38,519 bases of DNA. It comes from Lachnospiraceae bacterium. GTDB taxonomy: Bacteria; Bacillota; Clostridia; Lachnospirales; Lachnospiraceae. This document shows, piece after piece, positions 1-8,019 of this stretch (its first letter is position 1; each line of letters begins with the position of its first letter). The notes under the pieces are model-generated. The model searched no databases. It saw only the letters and a program-made list of their open reading frames with translations, and had not been told where the DNA came from. The stretch is taken from the NCBI GenBank assembly GCA_021199235.1, contig JAJQIL010000071.1:1-38519 (forward strand). The letters run 5' to 3'. A program made the translations under genes and the position numbers.

Positions 1-75
1 CTTATGTTAAAAATTTTTCAGGACATTTTCAAAAACGCTTGACAGTATTTTTTTATTTTTTACAAAATTAATGGG

Positions 76-104
76 TTGCAGTTGATTCTTATTCGGATTA
101 TAAT
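76..104 (+). promoter_or_regulatory. Sigma-A promoter for ktrB
   Basis: TTGCAG (76-81) and a perfect TATAAT (99-104) are separated by 17 bp. The predicted transcript starts near 111, giving a leader of about 60 nt before the ktrB start. No riboswitch can be judged because the window begins only 150 nt upstream. A second TTGACA at 39-44 lacks a good -10 partner. Confidence 0.7.
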
Positions 105-173
105 AGGCGCAAAATGTTATTTTAAACGTGTATAAAAGTAAAAGTGTAAATGCTGCTGTCAGAGGGAGGCCCG

Positions 174-1538
174 ATGATTTCCATACGTAATAAATTCCAG
201 GCGCTTCGTGAGCTGTGGGTTTCCAGGACCCGGCTGATCATGGGCGGATTTCTGATTATTATTTTGGCAGGAGCATGTCTTCTGATGCTTCCCTTTGCCA
301 CGAAGAGCGGGCAGCATACGACTTTCTTCGGTGCGCTGTTTACGGCGGTTTCCTCGACCTGTGTGACCGGGCTGATCGTGTATGATACCTGGACGCACTG
401 GACGGTATTCGGACAGCTGGTCATCCTGACGATGATCCAGATCGGGGGACTGGGCTTTATCACGATCGGCACTTTTGCGATGGTTCTGTTGGGAAAGAAG
501 ATCGGTCTTGCCGGACGGGAGCTGATCCACGAAAGTCTGAATACGCTGCAGCTGCGCGGGAGCGTGCATCTGGTGCGGCGGATTGTTGTCGGGACGCTGT
601 TTTTTGAGGGGACGGGGGCTGTTCTGCTTTCCATCCGTTTTATTCCGCAGATGGGCGTTCTGAAGGGCATTTATTATGGTGTATTTCACGCCGTTTCGGC
701 CTTCTGCAATGCAGGCTTTGACCTGATGGGCTATCAGGAGGCCTACTCTTCTTTCTGCGCCTATGCAGGCGACCCGCTGGTGAATCTTGTCCTGTGTGCG
801 CTGATCCTCATCGGCGGCATCGGTTTTATTGTGTGGGAGGATCTGTGGGAGAACCGCTGGCACTGGAAGCGCTATTCGCTTCAGACGAAGATTGTCCTCA
901 CGGCTACGGCTGCTCTGACGGTGGGCGGCACGATTCTGTTCCTTATCTCTGAGCGCAACAATCTGCTGGCCGGGATGAGTGCTCCGGACCGGTTCTGGCG
1001 TGCCCTGTTTTCCTGTGTCACACCGAGGACGGCCGGATTTAATACCATTGACACGGCTTCGCTGACGAACGGCAGTAAGATCCTGACCATGTGTCTGATG
1101 TTTATCGGCGGCAGTCCGGGTTCGACCGCAGGCGGTATTAAGACAACTACGATCGTCGTGATTCTGCTTTATATCCGCGCTTACCTGCTGCATAATCAGG
1201 ATCTAACAGCGTTCGGACGCCGGTTAAGTCCGGATGTGATGAAGCGTGCCAGTGTAGTGGTGTTTATCAATTATTTTCTGGCGCTTACGGCGATTCTGAT
1301 TCTCCTCATCGGACAGGATCTGCCGCTTGCTGATGTCCTGTTTGAGGCGTTTTCCGCGATTGGAACAGTGGGTATGTCGACTGGCGTGACGCGCGACCTG
1401 AACGCACTTTCCCGCGCAGTGATCATGATTCTGATGTTCCTGGGAAGGGTCGGCAGTCTGTCCTTTGCCATGTCATTTACGGAGAAAAAGCGCCCCGGAA
1501 AAATCCGCTATCCGGAGGCGGATATTATTGTAGGATAA
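174..1538 (+). CDS. ktrB: KtrB/TrkH-family potassium uptake channel subunit
   Basis: Integral membrane pore subunit of a Ktr/Trk potassium uptake system; it works with the cytoplasmic KtrA subunit encoded just downstream. The 454-residue protein has the four pseudo-repeated membrane-pore-membrane units of the superfamily. The selectivity-filter segments are visible as TCVTG (residues 62-66), AFCNAGFD, TPRTAGFN and GTVGMSTG. Start: an in-frame ATG exists at 150, but AGAGGGAGG at 161-169 lies 4 bases before the ATG at 174, so 174 is preferred. Length and motif spacing are normal. The first part of the downstream gap is filled by a composite palindromic repeat. Function is confident; the choice of KtrB over TrkH/TrkG rests on the Firmicutes context. 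Confidence 0.93.
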   Translation: MISIRNKFQALRELWVSRTRLIMGGFLIIILAGACLLMLPFATKSGQHTTFFGALFTAVSSTCVTGLIVYDTWTHWTVFGQLVILTMIQIGGLGFITIGTFAMVLLGKKIGLAGRELIHESLNTLQLRGSVHLVRRIVVGTLFFEGTGAVLLSIRFIPQMGVLKGIYYGVFHAVSAFCNAGFDLMGYQEAYSSFCAYAGDPLVNLVLCALILIGGIGFIVWEDLWENRWHWKRYSLQTKIVLTATAALTVGGTILFLISERNNLLAGMSAPDRFWRALFSCVTPRTAGFNTIDTASLTNGSKILTMCLMFIGGSPGSTAGGIKTTTIVVILLYIRAYLLHNQDLTAFGRRLSPDVMKRASVVVFINYFLALTAILILLIGQDLPLADVLFEAFSAIGTVGMSTGVTRDLNALSRAVIMILMFLGRVGSLSFAMSFTEKKRPGKIRYPEADIIVG

Positions 1539-1540
1539 AT

Positions 1541-1674
1541 GTAACTATTCAGGACAGTACCTCGCACTCGCTGCGAGGTACGTATGAAAACGTTCATTCT
1601 ACAGGAAAAAGTCCCATCGCGCAGCGATTTTAAATGGACTTTTTCCCGTAACTGTGAAGGTACTGAACAGTTAC
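1541..1674 (+). repeat. Composite palindromic element (long form) between ktrB and ktrA
   Basis: The ends are a 12-bp near-perfect inverted repeat, GTAACTATTCAG (1541-1552) and CTGAACAGTTAC (1663-1674). Inside is a perfect 10-bp hairpin GTACCTCGCA/TGCGAGGTAC (1557-1581). Relative to the 52-bp copy at 19688-19739 this copy is split by 82 extra bases (1582-1663), with AGGTAC present at both edges (1576-1581 and 1658-1663). The extra segment holds a second hairpin (1604-1646) belonging to another repeat family. The element ends 31 bp before the ktrA start codon. Confidence 0.8.
1604..1646 (+). repeat. Bulged hairpin (asymmetric-bulge family), nested copy
   Basis: Outer stem GGAAAAAGTCC/GGACTTTTTCC (11 bp, perfect), inner stem ATCGC/GCGAT closed by the triloop GCA, and a 7-nt bulge TTTAAAT on the 3' side only. 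This matches the geometry of the hairpins at 8020-8056, 19301-19336, 25994-26033 and 36633-36668, although the stem sequences differ. It is nested inside the composite element at 1541-1674. Confidence 0.65.
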
Positions 1675-1705
1675 GGATAAATATATAATTTAAGGAGACC
1701 TGAGT

Positions 1706-2362
1706 ATGAAATCTATCTTGATCATCGGGCTTGGCGATTTTGGTCACTATCTCTGCCGCGATCTGGCGGGACTGAAAAATGAGATTATGGTCGTAGACCA
1801 GGATGAGACCGCGCTGGAGGATCTGCTGGATCTGGTGTCTGACAGTCTGATCGCGGACTGTACGCGTGAGAGCGTCCTGAAAAAGATCGGTGTTGATAAT
1901 TTTGACATCTGCTTTGTGTGCATCAGCGGCAATTTCCAGAGCAGTCTGGAGATTACGAGCCTGCTCAAGGATCTGGGGGCGAAATATGTGGTCAGCATGG
2001 TGCGCAGCGAGGTTCATGCCAAGTTTCTCCTGCGAAACGGAGCGGACGAGGTGATCCATCCGAACCGCGGAGCGGCAATGCGGGCTGCTGTGAAATATAA
2101 TAATGACCATATTTTTGACTACATCGACCTGAAGGACGGGTATTCGATTTATGAGATTACACCGCTGAGGGAGTGGACGGATAAGACGATCCTGAAGTCG
2201 GACATCCGTGCCCGGCATGATATGTATATCATCGGCATCATCAGTCCGGATGGACGCACGAATTTTATGCCGGACCCGCAGACGATCATCCACGAAGGCG
2301 ACCACCTGATGGTACTCGCACACCGCGAGACGGTAGACCGGCTTATGAAGAAGCTGCGCTAA
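1706..2362 (+). CDS. ktrA: KtrA/TrkA-type RCK regulatory subunit of potassium uptake
   Basis: Cytoplasmic ring-forming RCK protein that gates the KtrB channel. The N-terminal Rossmann (RCK_N) domain is recognised by IIGLGDFG (GxGxxG nucleotide-binding loop, residues 5-12) followed by an acidic MVVDQDE strand end. The C-terminal part (about residues 135-218) is an RCK_C domain; in Firmicutes this domain often binds c-di-AMP, but binding cannot be read from sequence alone. Length is 218 aa, typical for the family. Start: AAGGAGA at 1692-1698 is 7 bases before the ATG. Its placement after ktrB on the same strand supports a functional pair, although the 167-bp gap contains a repeat element. Confidence 0.93.
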   Translation: MKSILIIGLGDFGHYLCRDLAGLKNEIMVVDQDETALEDLLDLVSDSLIADCTRESVLKKIGVDNFDICFVCISGNFQSSLEITSLLKDLGAKYVVSMVRSEVHAKFLLRNGADEVIHPNRGAAMRAAVKYNNDHIFDYIDLKDGYSIYEITPLREWTDKTILKSDIRARHDMYIIGIISPDGRTNFMPDPQTIIHEGDHLMVLAHRETVDRLMKKLR

Positions 2363-2399
2363 AGGCATCACGCAGGCGCAGCCGCGGTTTGCGGTTTAT

Positions 2400-2530
2400 G
2401 AACCGAAGCTGCGTCTGAACGCCCGGCTGCTGTTTCTCAGCGTGAAGAAAATGAACCGAAGCTGTTCGGTCGCCCGGCTGCTATTTCTCAGTGTGAAGAA
2501 AATGCACTGAAGCTGTTCGGTCGCCCGGCA
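2400..2530 (+). repeat. Tandem repeat, about 51-53 bp unit, 2.5 copies
   Basis: Three head-to-tail units lie at 2400-2452, 2453-2503 and a partial one at 2504-2530. Each begins with a variant of GAACCGAAGCTG, contains CGCCCGGCTGCT and a TTTCTCAG segment, and (in the full units) ends with GTGAAGAAAAT. They occupy the gap between ktrA and the GGDEF gene. No coding function is apparent on either strand. Confidence 0.8.
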
Positions 2531-2584
2531 TGCCTCTTTCAGGCAGCTGTGCCCCGGCGTTATAAAAGGAGACGGAACGCAACA

Positions 2585-4339
2585 ATGGAAAATAATGATT
2601 ACTATATGGAAGACGCCATGCGGATCCTGGCGGAGACCTACCATAAAATTCTGAAGATCAACCTCACGACCGATACCCATATTAACATCAAGGTCTATCA
2701 GTCGGAACAGGATGATTCGCACGGCTACGCACCAACGATATCCGACTGGCTGCGCAATTTTGCCGTCTCCGGCCAGGTCTATGAAAAGGATGTCGAACAA
2801 TATCTGCGTTTTACGGACATCAATACGATCAGAGCGCACTTTGAACACAGTGACGAATGCATACGGCTTCGCTATCGCCGCCGCACGAACGGCACCTTCC
2901 GCTGGGTCATGATGGAGCTTCTGAAGGCAAGCGATTATACGCCGGATAATCAGACGCTGATGCTGTACATACAGGATATACATGATGCGTATATCCGTGA
3001 ATTCGAAGCACATAAAGAACTGGAATACCTGAGCCGTTTTGACACTCTGACAGGTCTGAAGAATCTGTATTCTTACCGTTCCATGTGTGATATGGTCGCA
3101 TCGGAATCCTCCCCGCGGCCGATCGGAGTCATGTTTTCGGATCTGAACGGACTGAAAATCATCAATGACACGATGGGGCATGAAAAGGGGAATGAGTTTA
3201 TCTGCAGCTACGCCGCTATGCTCTGCAGCCACTTTACCAGATATGACTCTTTTCGTATCAGCGGCGATGAATTTCTGGTGGTCAGCATTGACGACGGGAA
3301 AGACGAGTTTGTAAAGCAGGCCGAAGCGTTCAAACACCTGCTTGAAGCGGACGGGCTGCCCCGCGCGGCAGTTGGATTTGCATGGATGAGCGGCAACCGC
3401 ATCGATGCTGTTACAGCAGAAGTGGAAACTCTTATGTACAGTGATAAACAGAGTTTTTATGAAGCGCATCCGGAGTATAAACACAGTGTCGTCGAACAGT
3501 CCTATCATGATGAGATGGCATCTCTGATCAGTGTTCTGACCGACTCCTACGAGGTACTTCTGCTTGCGGATCTGAACGAAGACACCTACCATATCATTAA
3601 GCAGAACTCAACCAGCATCAATGCCGGTGAGCCGCTAAACGGGATTTACTCGCGGCGAAATGACAATTTCTGCAACGGCTATATTTCCGATGATTTTCGG
3701 GAACTGCGCAGGAATATCGGCAGCATCTCCAATCTCCGGAAGCAGCTGCGCACAGAGAATCACATCATCTGTGATTATCGTCTCAAAAACGGGCAATGGA
3801 GAGAATCTGCTTTCTGGAAGACCGGCTCCGACATAGACGGAAAGCCCACTAAGATCATTTATTACTCACAGTCCATTGACCATTCGATGACAGAGCGTTT
3901 AAGCCGCCGCCGCACGGCAGAAAAAAATCTGGAACTGCTGGCGGGGCTGAATGAAGCCTATCGTTCCTTCAGTCTGATCAATCTGGACAATGAATATCTT
4001 TGTCTGCAGCAAAACAATACTCTGCCCGACCGCATCAGCGAGATGATGAACAATGTTCCATATGAAGCTATGATTCATAAATTTGCGGAGGAGTTTTTAG
4101 ATGAGGAGGACATCCCCTCTTTTATCGAAAAGACAAGTCTGATCCTTATCCGCAGGGAGCTGCAGCATAAAAAAAGCTACCGCGTCCTTTGCCGCATAAA
4201 GCCTGAAATGCAGTCTGTAGTCGGAGCCAGATATGAGAAGTTCAGCTACAGTTTTTCCGGTGTAAAAAACCACCGTTCCATCGTCATGGCGACTCGCGAT
4301 ATTACTGATGTGGTTGAATGGGGGCAAAATCTTATGTAA
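2585..4339 (+). CDS. PAS-like/GGDEF diguanylate cyclase, cytosolic
   Basis: Predicted diguanylate cyclase (2 GTP to c-di-GMP). The N-terminal PAS-like sensor region spans about residues 1-140. The GGDEF domain (about 152-310) opens with DTLTGLKN, has FSDLNGLKIINDTMGHEKGNE around 184-204, and carries the active-site variant SGDEF (226-230), which is common in active enzymes. No RxxD inhibitory site precedes the motif (the sequence there is TRYDSF). Two more PAS-like segments follow, at about 315-450 and 455-584. There is no signal peptide or membrane segment, so it should sense an intracellular cue. Start: AAAGGAGA at 2565-2572 fits the ATG at 2585 better than the in-frame ATG at 2549, which lies close to the repeat tract. 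584 aa. No EAL or HD-GYP partner is in the window. Confidence 0.85.
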   Translation: MENNDYYMEDAMRILAETYHKILKINLTTDTHINIKVYQSEQDDSHGYAPTISDWLRNFAVSGQVYEKDVEQYLRFTDINTIRAHFEHSDECIRLRYRRRTNGTFRWVMMELLKASDYTPDNQTLMLYIQDIHDAYIREFEAHKELEYLSRFDTLTGLKNLYSYRSMCDMVASESSPRPIGVMFSDLNGLKIINDTMGHEKGNEFICSYAAMLCSHFTRYDSFRISGDEFLVVSIDDGKDEFVKQAEAFKHLLEADGLPRAAVGFAWMSGNRIDAVTAEVETLMYSDKQSFYEAHPEYKHSVVEQSYHDEMASLISVLTDSYEVLLLADLNEDTYHIIKQNSTSINAGEPLNGIYSRRNDNFCNGYISDDFRELRRNIGSISNLRKQLRTENHIICDYRLKNGQWRESAFWKTGSDIDGKPTKIIYYSQSIDHSMTERLSRRRTAEKNLELLAGLNEAYRSFSLINLDNEYLCLQQNNTLPDRISEMMNNVPYEAMIHKFAEEFLDEEDIPSFIEKTSLILIRRELQHKKSYRVLCRIKPEMQSVVGARYEKFSYSFSGVKNHRSIVMATRDITDVVEWGQNLM

Positions 4340-4356
4340 AGCGAGCAGGCGATCCC

Positions 4357-4376
4357 GGCAGGAGCAGCCTCCTGTC
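4357..4376. terminator. Hairpin between convergent genes
   Basis: GGCAGGAG/CTCCTGTC (8 bp with one wobble pair) with a CAGC loop lies between the convergent GGDEF gene and the hypothetical at 4375. It lacks a U-tract, so terminator activity is only a possibility. It overlaps the stop codon of the minus-strand gene. Confidence 0.35.
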
Positions 4377-4824
4377 ATGGGTCAGGGGACGCCAGCAGGT
4401 CATCCTCCCAGCGCTGCAGGTTCCCCAGAATCTCCAGCACTTTTCCGTGCGCCAGTTCTACCTGCCGCTGCGCGTCGTTGATCCGCGACTGCACCATCCA
4501 GTCAGCGACTGCACCATCAAAGAACAGGTCCGCAAAGCTCAGGAAACCGCCGACTTCTATATTGAAATTCATCGGGACATCAATATCACGCAGTTCTTTT
4601 TTCAGTACCTGCAGATAATATTTCGCGTCCTCGATCTGGCGGCGGGCCTTATCCATACGCCCGTGTTTGAGCAGAGTGGTGACCGTTCCGCCTCCAAAAA
4701 GATCCAGAAGTCCCCAGTTTCTCGCACCTTTCAGTTCACGTCCGGCATTCTCCAGACTGTCCAGCGCACGGTTCGCAGCCGTTATCGCCTCACGTACTTC
4801 TCTGAGTGTGTCCTGCTTTGTCAT
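4375..4824 (-). CDS. Conserved hypothetical protein, helix-rich, 149 aa
   Basis: I do not recognise a named family. The protein is soluble, charged and probably largely alpha-helical: a coiled-coil-like N-terminus (residues 1-32), a central glycine-rich stretch WGLLDLFGGGTVTTLLKH (about 37-54), a helix with alternating charges (57-80), then a hydrophobic segment FLSFADLFFDG and a final helix rich in Q/E/L. The GGG-TLLKH block looks like a conserved core, so this is probably a real family and not a chance ORF. AAAAGGAAA lies about 7 bases before the ATG. A 27-bp palindromic repeat sits 25 bp upstream of the start. Confidence 0.7.
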   Translation of the reverse strand: MTKQDTLREVREAITAANRALDSLENAGRELKGARNWGLLDLFGGGTVTTLLKHGRMDKARRQIEDAKYYLQVLKKELRDIDVPMNFNIEVGGFLSFADLFFDGAVADWMVQSRINDAQRQVELAHGKVLEILGNLQRWEDDLLASPDP

Positions 4825-4848
4825 GATCCAGTTTCCTTTTCCATCATA

Positions 4849-4875
4849 GTAACTGTTCAGTGCCTTCTCAGTTAT
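4849..4875 (-). repeat. Palindromic GTAACTGTTCAG element, 27-bp form
   Basis: GTAACTGTTCAG followed by TGCCTTCTCAGTTATC. It matches, in reverse orientation, the right end of the composite element at 1541-1674 (about 1648-1674), and shares 21 identical bases with 28365-28385. It lies 25 bp upstream of the start codon of the minus-strand gene ending at 4824. Confidence 0.7.
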
Positions 4876-4903
4876 CCATCATACATTTTATTGATACAAG
4901 GGT

Positions 4904-4938
4904 GCCGGACCTTCAGCGGAGGTCCGCTGAGCACCGGC
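4904..4938. repeat. Nested perfect hairpin in intergenic DNA
   Basis: TCAGCGGA (4913-4920) and TCCGCTGA (4923-4930) form an 8-bp stem with a 2-nt loop, inside an outer GCCGG/CCGGC pair (4904-4908, 4934-4938). It lies in the 156-bp gap between two minus-strand genes. No poly-U follows on either strand. The role is unknown. Confidence 0.5.
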
Positions 4939-4962
4939 CGGGGCCTGCCCCCCGGATATTCA

Positions 4963-4978
4963 AAAGCCGGCCGGCTTT
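4963..4978 (-). terminator. Probable terminator of the thioesterase gene
   Basis: A 16-bp perfect palindrome (AAAGCCGG/CCGGCTTT) begins 2 bp downstream of the stop codon of the minus-strand thioesterase. On that strand the second arm ends in TTT, giving a minimal intrinsic-terminator shape. Confidence 0.45.
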
Positions 4979-4980
4979 CT

Positions 4981-5511
4981 TCAGATGAACTCCGTCGGCA
5001 GTGCACGAAAAGCCTCATACACCTTCGGGAACTTTCGTTTCAGGGAAATGAGCTGTCCGTCTGCTCCCAGAAAACAGTGCCCGGTCTCTCCCGTGCAGCA
5101 GAGCACGTCATCGCCGTCCCGCAGCACCTCGTACTTTATCGTCAGCCGGATACCGTCAAATTTTTCAATCGCCGAACGAATTTTTACGGTTTCGCCAAAG
5201 CGGACGCTTTTCACAATCTTCGCATTGATCGTAAGCACCGGACTGATGATTCCCTCTGCTTCCAGCTTATCATATCCATACCCGATCTCATCCAGCGTAT
5301 GCACTCTGCACTCCTCGAACCATCGAATAAAATTCGAATGATGCACGACCTGCATCTGGTCTGTCTCGTAATATTGCACCTTGTGGATCCAGGGAGTGAT
5401 CCCCACCGCTGGTGCAGTTTCTTTTTCTGCTGTGTCAGCCAATGCGTCTGTATTGATACCGGCAGCAGAATCTGTTTTTATATTAGCACATGTATCTGTA
5501 TTGGCAATCAT
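4981..5511 (-). CDS. Acyl-CoA thioesterase, 4HBT (hot-dog) family, YbgC/FadM-like
   Basis: Predicted hot-dog-fold thioesterase hydrolysing an acyl-CoA; the physiological substrate is unknown. The family signature is clear: YYETDQMQVVHHSNFIRWFEE, with the catalytic Asp of the ETD motif and the H-x-N/Y-F-x-R-W-F-E helix, followed by LDEIGYGYDKLEAEG and a typical beta-sheet core. I place the start at 5511, where GGAGGA lies about 8 bases upstream; the open frame runs on to 5637 but that part would be encoded by the glyQS terminator region. Even so, about 36 residues rich in Thr, Asn, Asp and Ala precede the domain, longer than usual for the family. A terminator-like palindrome follows the stop. 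Confidence 0.82.
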   Translation of the reverse strand: MIANTDTCANIKTDSAAGINTDALADTAEKETAPAVGITPWIHKVQYYETDQMQVVHHSNFIRWFEECRVHTLDEIGYGYDKLEAEGIISPVLTINAKIVKSVRFGETVKIRSAIEKFDGIRLTIKYEVLRDGDDVLCCTGETGHCFLGADGQLISLKRKFPKVYEAFRALPTEFI

Positions 5512-5575
5512 ACCAGGGTTCCTCCGATGCAGGAAACGGCCTGCTGTTCTGCGTTCGAAACAAATTTTCCCAAAA

Positions 5576-5613
5576 GAGGGCTTTTGCCCGCTTAATAAAG
5601 TGGGCCAGCCCTC
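5576..5613 (-). terminator. Intrinsic terminator of glyQS
   Basis: On the minus strand GAGGGC/GCCCTC forms an outer stem enclosing GCCCAC/GCGGGC, and it is followed directly by TTTTG. It lies about 37 bp after the glyQS stop codon. Confidence 0.7.
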
Positions 5614-5649
5614 TGATAAAACAGAATTCTTTGCCACGGTCAGTCAGTC

Positions 5650-7038
5650 TTACCACGCAAACTTCTCTTCAAAGTACGCTTTCAGATCCTCAATCTTTAC
5701 CCGCTCCTGCTCCATTGTGTCACGGTCACGAACGGTTACGGCGCCGTCCTCTGCAGATTCAAAGTCATAGGTCACGCAGAATGGTGTGCCGATCTCGTCC
5801 TGTCTGCGGTAACGTTTGCCGATATTGCCGCGGTCATCAAACTCGCAGTTATAATATTTCGAAAGCTCGGTGTAAATCTTTTCCGTGCCTTCATTCAGCT
5901 TCTTTGAAAGCGGCAGGACGCCGATCTTTACCGGCGCGATTGCCGGATGAAAATGCAGGACGGTGCGCACATCTCCGCCCTCCAGCGTCTCTTCATCGTA
6001 TGCACTGCAGAGGAACGCCAGCACAACACGGTCCGCGCCGAGCGACGGCTCGATCACGTACGGGATGTACTTTTCCTTCTTTTCCTCATCAAAATAGCTC
6101 ATATCCTGGCCGGATGTATTCTGATGCTGGGTCAGATCGTAATCAGTACGGTCCGCGATGCCCCAGAGCTCACCCCAGCCGAACGGGAACAGGAACTCAA
6201 TATCAGTCGTACCCTTGCTGTAGAAGCAGAGTTCCTCCGGATCATGATCGCGCAGCCGCAGCTCATCCTCTTTCATCCCCAGCTTTTTCAGCCATTCGAA
6301 GCAGAAGCTTCTCCAGTACTGGAACCAGTCAAGATCCGTACCCGGCACGCAGAAAAACTCCAGCTCCATCTGTTCAAACTCGCGTGTACGGAACGTGAAG
6401 TTGCCCGGCGTGATCTCATTGCGGAATGACTTGCCGATCTGGGCAATACCGAACGGCAGCTTTTTCCGGGAAGTCCGCTGTACGTTTTTAAAATTGACAA
6501 AAATACCCTGTGCAGTCTCCGGGCGAAGATAAACGGTGTTTTTCGCGTCCTCGGTCACGCCCTGGAAGGTCTTGAACATCAGGTTAAACTGACGGATGTC
6601 AGTGAAATTATGCTTACCGCAGGACGGGCAGGGAATCTGGTGTTCATCAATATAATCCCTCATCTCTTCCTGTGAAAAGGCATCGATCGGCTTGTCAAGC
6701 GTCAGCCCCTGTTCCGCGCAGTAGTCCTCAATCACCTTATCCGCACGGAAACGCTCATGGCATTCCTTGCAGTCCATCAGCGGGTCAGCAAAGCCGCCGA
6801 GATGCCCGCTGGCTACCCAGGTCTGCGGATTCATCAGAATCGCGCAGTCCACGCCGACGTTGTACGGATTCTCGCGGACAAATTTCTGCCACCAGGCCTG
6901 CTTAACGTTATTCTTCAGCTCCACGCCGAGATTGCCGTAGTCCCAGGTATTTGCCAGGCCGCCGTAAATCTCGCTGCCCGGGTAAACAAAGCCTCTGCCT
7001 TTCGCCAGCGCCACGATCTTATCCATTGTTTTTTCCAT
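5650..7038 (-). CDS. glyQS: Glycyl-tRNA synthetase, single-chain alpha2 (class II)
   Basis: Charges tRNA-Gly with glycine. This is the one-chain, eukaryotic/archaeal-like GlyRS found in many Gram-positives, not the alpha/beta GlyQ-GlyS enzyme. It opens with [19 protein letters not shown], then has [13 protein letters not shown], a Cys-containing insertion ([11 protein letters not shown] and CPSCGKHNF, probably a zinc site), and class II motif 2 around [21 protein letters not shown]. The motif 3 region is [12 protein letters not shown]. The C-terminal anticodon-binding domain (about 370-462) begins near [14 protein letters not shown]. 462 aa, normal length. Start: GAGGAGA lies about 5 bases before the ATG. 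Only 96 bp separate it from the upstream lipoprotein gene, too little for a T-box leader. A good terminator follows. Confidence 0.96.
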   Translation of the reverse strand: MEKTMDKIVALAKGRGFVYPGSEIYGGLANTWDYGNLGVELKNNVKQAWWQKFVRENPYNVGVDCAILMNPQTWVASGHLGGFADPLMDCKECHERFRADKVIEDYCAEQGLTLDKPIDAFSQEEMRDYIDEHQIPCPSCGKHNFTDIRQFNLMFKTFQGVTEDAKNTVYLRPETAQGIFVNFKNVQRTSRKKLPFGIAQIGKSFRNEITPGNFTFRTREFEQMELEFFCVPGTDLDWFQYWRSFCFEWLKKLGMKEDELRLRDHDPEELCFYSKGTTDIEFLFPFGWGELWGIADRTDYDLTQHQNTSGQDMSYFDEEKKEKYIPYVIEPSLGADRVVLAFLCSAYDEETLEGGDVRTVLHFHPAIAPVKIGVLPLSKKLNEGTEKIYTELSKYYNCEFDDRGNIGKRYRRQDEIGTPFCVTYDFESAEDGAVTVRDRDTMEQERVKIEDLKAYFEEKFAW

Positions 7039-7134
7039 AATGTTCTCCTCTCCATCCTGTTTCTATATTTTATTCAAAACACATATGCTTTTATCGTTTA
7101 TCCCTTCAGTATAAATGCTCCGCATTCTCCGCAC

Positions 7135-7860
7135 TCATTCCGTATCATACAAAATGTACACGCGGTTCGCAAGCTTTTCTTCCTCATAGGAAACTTCCTC
7201 CCCTTCATATACTTTGCTGGACGGAAGCACAAGTACTTCTCCTTCGTCTTCCTGTTCTCCGTTCGCATTTACGGTATCCGATGAAATCATCTCCGCATTG
7301 GTGCTGATATAGATTACGGTGCCTTCTTCCACGTGTACTTCCATCGGAGCCTGCACGATCACCACCTGCAATGACATATCCTGAAATACCCGGCTGCTGC
7401 CGAGCGCAGTATCATCCGCCACGCCATCCTCTACCTGATAAAAAGAGGTGTCAAACAGGTATCCTTCAATCTGCGCGCCGATGATCGATCCGCTGAAAAA
7501 CTCGGCATTATTAAATTCTGCATAATCTTCCGCAGACGAATACCAGAGCTTTAATGTAACGGCCGTGCCTTCGTTTTCAAAGCTGTCGATCCGTATGGTA
7601 TCCTCGCCATGCTCCGAATTATATTCCGTGATCTCCGAATTGATCATGCTTTCCAGCTCGCTTACATCATAATATGACTCGTCGAGCGTATCCTGAACGA
7701 TTTCTGTCACGCTTCCGTCCGCCGCAATTGATATCGCGTCCGACTCCTGCGGTGTCCATGCCGTCTGTCCTCCAATCAGCTGTTCCATCTCGCTGCAGCC
7801 GCCAAGCATCGTCACCGCAGCCAAAAGCCCCGCAGCCGCGGCTCTTTTTTTCGCTGTCAC
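7135..7860 (-). CDS. Secreted lipoprotein, function unknown
   Basis: A 241-aa protein with a short lysine-containing N-terminus, a hydrophobic segment and a lipobox LGGC (Cys at residue 22), so it is exported and lipid-anchored. The mature part is acidic (many D/E) with alternating hydrophobic strands and no recognised catalytic motif. The start is GTG, with GGGAGG about 6 bases upstream. Its own promoter (7938-7966) is strong. It precedes glyQS by 96 bp on the same strand and could be co-transcribed with it. A Lit-like protein encoded at 13.2 kb could act on such lipoproteins, but that link is inference. Confidence 0.75.
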   Translation of the reverse strand: MTAKKRAAAAGLLAAVTMLGGCSEMEQLIGGQTAWTPQESDAISIAADGSVTEIVQDTLDESYYDVSELESMINSEITEYNSEHGEDTIRIDSFENEGTAVTLKLWYSSAEDYAEFNNAEFFSGSIIGAQIEGYLFDTSFYQVEDGVADDTALGSSRVFQDMSLQVVIVQAPMEVHVEEGTVIYISTNAEMISSDTVNANGEQEDEGEVLVLPSSKVYEGEEVSYEEEKLANRVYILYDTE

Positions 7861-7937
7861 CGCAATCCTCCCTGATTTGTTTAAAACTGTCGTTTAAACG
7901 TATTTAATCGTTGCCTGTAAATCACATAACAATCCAT

Positions 7938-7966
7938 ATTATACAGGCATTCCGCCCATGTTTCAA
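7938..7966 (-). promoter_or_regulatory. Sigma-A promoter for the lipoprotein gene (and possibly glyQS)
   Basis: On the minus strand TTGAAA (7961-7966) and TATAAT (7938-7943) are separated by exactly 17 bp. The transcript would start near 7931, about 70 nt upstream of the GTG start. Confidence 0.75.
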
Positions 7967-8019
7967 CTGTTTCTTTCCCGGTTATTGTCCTCGATTTCCA
8001 CAGGAAATCGGGGATGCAG

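Noticed and set aside
1661-1689. Promoter directly before ktrA (TATAAT at 1684-1689)
   Set aside because: The -35 position reads TACTGA, and the implied transcription start would fall on or next to the ribosome-binding site. It is probably fortuitous.
4318-5595. Plus-strand open frame of 425 codons across 4.3-5.6 kb
   Set aside because: It is the complement of the hypothetical and thioesterase genes, both of which have ribosome sites; the thioesterase also has clear family motifs and is followed by a terminator-like palindrome.
7039-7134. T-box leader upstream of glyQS
   Set aside because: The gap is only 96 bp and shows no specifier loop, T-box sequence or terminator/antiterminator pair.
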